This document shows positions 63,377-64,000 of a DNA stretch of 64,000 nt, one piece after another (positions within the stretch are counted from its first letter, which is position 1; every line of letters starts with the position of its first letter). The notes under the pieces are model-generated. The model had not been told where the DNA came from. It worked only from the letters and a program-made list of their open reading frames with translations, and ran no database searches. Source of the DNA: Dama dama (taxonomy: Eukaryota; Chordata; Mammalia; Artiodactyla; Cervidae). Location of the stretch: positions 1,054,001 to 1,118,000 of the forward strand of contig NW_026870963.1 of the NCBI RefSeq assembly GCF_033118175.1, in the 5' to 3' direction. The position numbers and the translations under genes were made by a program.

Positions 63377-63430
63377 AAAAAAAAAATAAAAATAATAAAA
63401 AAAAATTTTAAAAAAATAACAATAAAAAAA
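63377..63430 (+). other. L1 A-rich tail
   Basis: About 54 bp of nearly pure A with interspersed T and one C, including AATAAA-like and AATAATAAA patterns and one AATTTTAA stretch. This is the expected 3' end of an L1 copy. The last A bases could equally belong to the A-tract of satellite subunit C, so the right edge is uncertain by about 5 bp. Confidence 0.9.
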
Positions 63431-64000
63431 AATAAGAGGAGCATGAAATGGTGTTCAAAAACATGAAGAGCCTGAAAAGGTGTGGAAATTATGAAGAGCT
63501 TCAAAAGGTGTCAAATATATGAAGAGCATGAAAAGGTCTGAAAAATAGGAGGAGCATGAAATGGTGTTCAAAAACATGAAGACCTGAAAAGGTGTGAAAA
63601 ATATGAAGAGCTTCAAAAGGTGCGAAAAATATGAGGAGCATGAAACGGTCTGAGAAAGTGGAGGAGCATGAAGCGGTGTTGAAAAACATGAAGAGCCTGA
63701 AAAGTTGTGAAAAATATGAAAAGCTTCAAAAGGTGTCAAAATATGAGAAGCATGAAACGGTCTGAAAAATAAGAGGAGCATGAAACGGTCTGAAAAATAG
63801 GAGGAGCATGAAGCAGTGTTGAAAAACATGAAGAGTCTGAAAAGGTGTGAAAAATATGAAGAGCTTCAAAGGTGTCAAAAATATGAGGAGCATGAAACGG
63901 TCTGAAAAATAGGAGGAGCATGAAGCGGTGTTGAAAAACATGAAGAGCCTGAAAAGGTGTGTAAAATATGAAGAGCTTCAAAATATGTGAAAAATATGAA
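63431..64000 (+). repeat. Satellite array resumes after the L1
   Basis: The 113-bp satellite continues in the same orientation for about five units to the window end, beginning at the end of subunit C (AATAAGAGGAGCATG). An extra C-type subunit appears near 63,755-63,810. The array therefore flanks the L1 on both sides and extends beyond the window. Confidence 0.95.

Larger units (their letters stand above)
61197..63430 (+). mobile_element. 5'-truncated LINE-1 retrotransposon, ruminant type
   Basis: A non-LTR retrotransposon of about 2.2 kb in the same orientation as the satellite's purine-rich strand. It keeps the second part of ORF2 (from within the reverse transcriptase domain), the 3' UTR and an A-rich tail. 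The 5' UTR, ORF1, endonuclease domain and N-terminal part of the reverse transcriptase are absent, as is usual for L1 copies whose reverse transcription stopped early. The ORF2 C-terminus and the 3' UTR, with its GGGAGGTGGGAGGGGGG run near the end, resemble ruminant L1 as I remember it. Two in-frame stops and one frameshift show it is dead. It is the only unrelated insertion in 64 kb. No clear target-site duplication flanks it. Confidence 0.95.

Noticed and set aside
61197..63430. Active LINE-1 or intact ORF2 gene
   Set aside because: It is 5' truncated without ORF1 or endonuclease and has stops at 62,268 and 63,031 and a frameshift near 62,688.
63068..63466. A 132-codon + strand frame over the L1 3' UTR and tail
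   Set aside because: It runs through the known non-coding 3' UTR and poly-A tail (poly-Lys end) into satellite; a chance frame.

Overview
The window is almost entirely one tandem-repeat (satellite) array from a mammalian genome. It holds no intact gene and no recognisable RNA gene, CRISPR array or operon. The only non-satellite DNA is a 5'-truncated LINE-1 retrotransposon at about 61,197-63,430. Its 3' half (ORF2 C-terminus, G-rich 3' UTR, A-rich tail) reads like the L1 family of ruminants (cattle, sheep, goat, deer) as I know it, so a pecoran ruminant is the best guess. That taxonomic call rests on remembered family features, not on a search. I do not recognise the satellite as a named family.

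The satellite has several layers. The unit is about 113 bp and is made of four related subunits A, B, C and D of 28, 28, 27 and 30 bp. Each subunit looks like three steps of an older 9-10 bp motif of the TGAAAA/TGAAGA type. The unit changes length by gaining or losing whole subunits: 84-bp trimers, 113-bp tetramers, 141-bp pentamers and one hexamer of about 170 bp. Every unit I read points the same way. The + strand is purine-rich (about 73% A+G in the consensus) and G-rich over C by about 3 to 1.

Layout: 1-8,490 is a domain of 1.7-2.5 kb higher-order repeats. 8,491-19,150 is a mostly monomeric array with short local amplifications (141-bp pentamers at 14,861-15,283; a 450-bp duplication at 16,299-17,198). 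19,151-25,665 is a second higher-order domain. 25,666-32,340 and 32,341-39,015 are two almost identical tandem copies of a 6,675-bp block. 39,016-42,640 is a rearranged relative of that block. 42,641-61,196 is a further array with small duplications, trimers and a hexamer. 61,197-63,430 is the L1, and 63,431-64,000 is the array again in the same orientation.

No genes work together here. The many 60-190-codon open frames on the - strand are by-products of a 113-bp period that is not a multiple of three. The observations most worth following are the layered satellite itself, the 6,675-bp duplication, the linkage between extra subunits and one sequence variant, the splice-acceptor-like sequence present twice per unit on the - strand, and the L1 junction without a visible target-site duplication.
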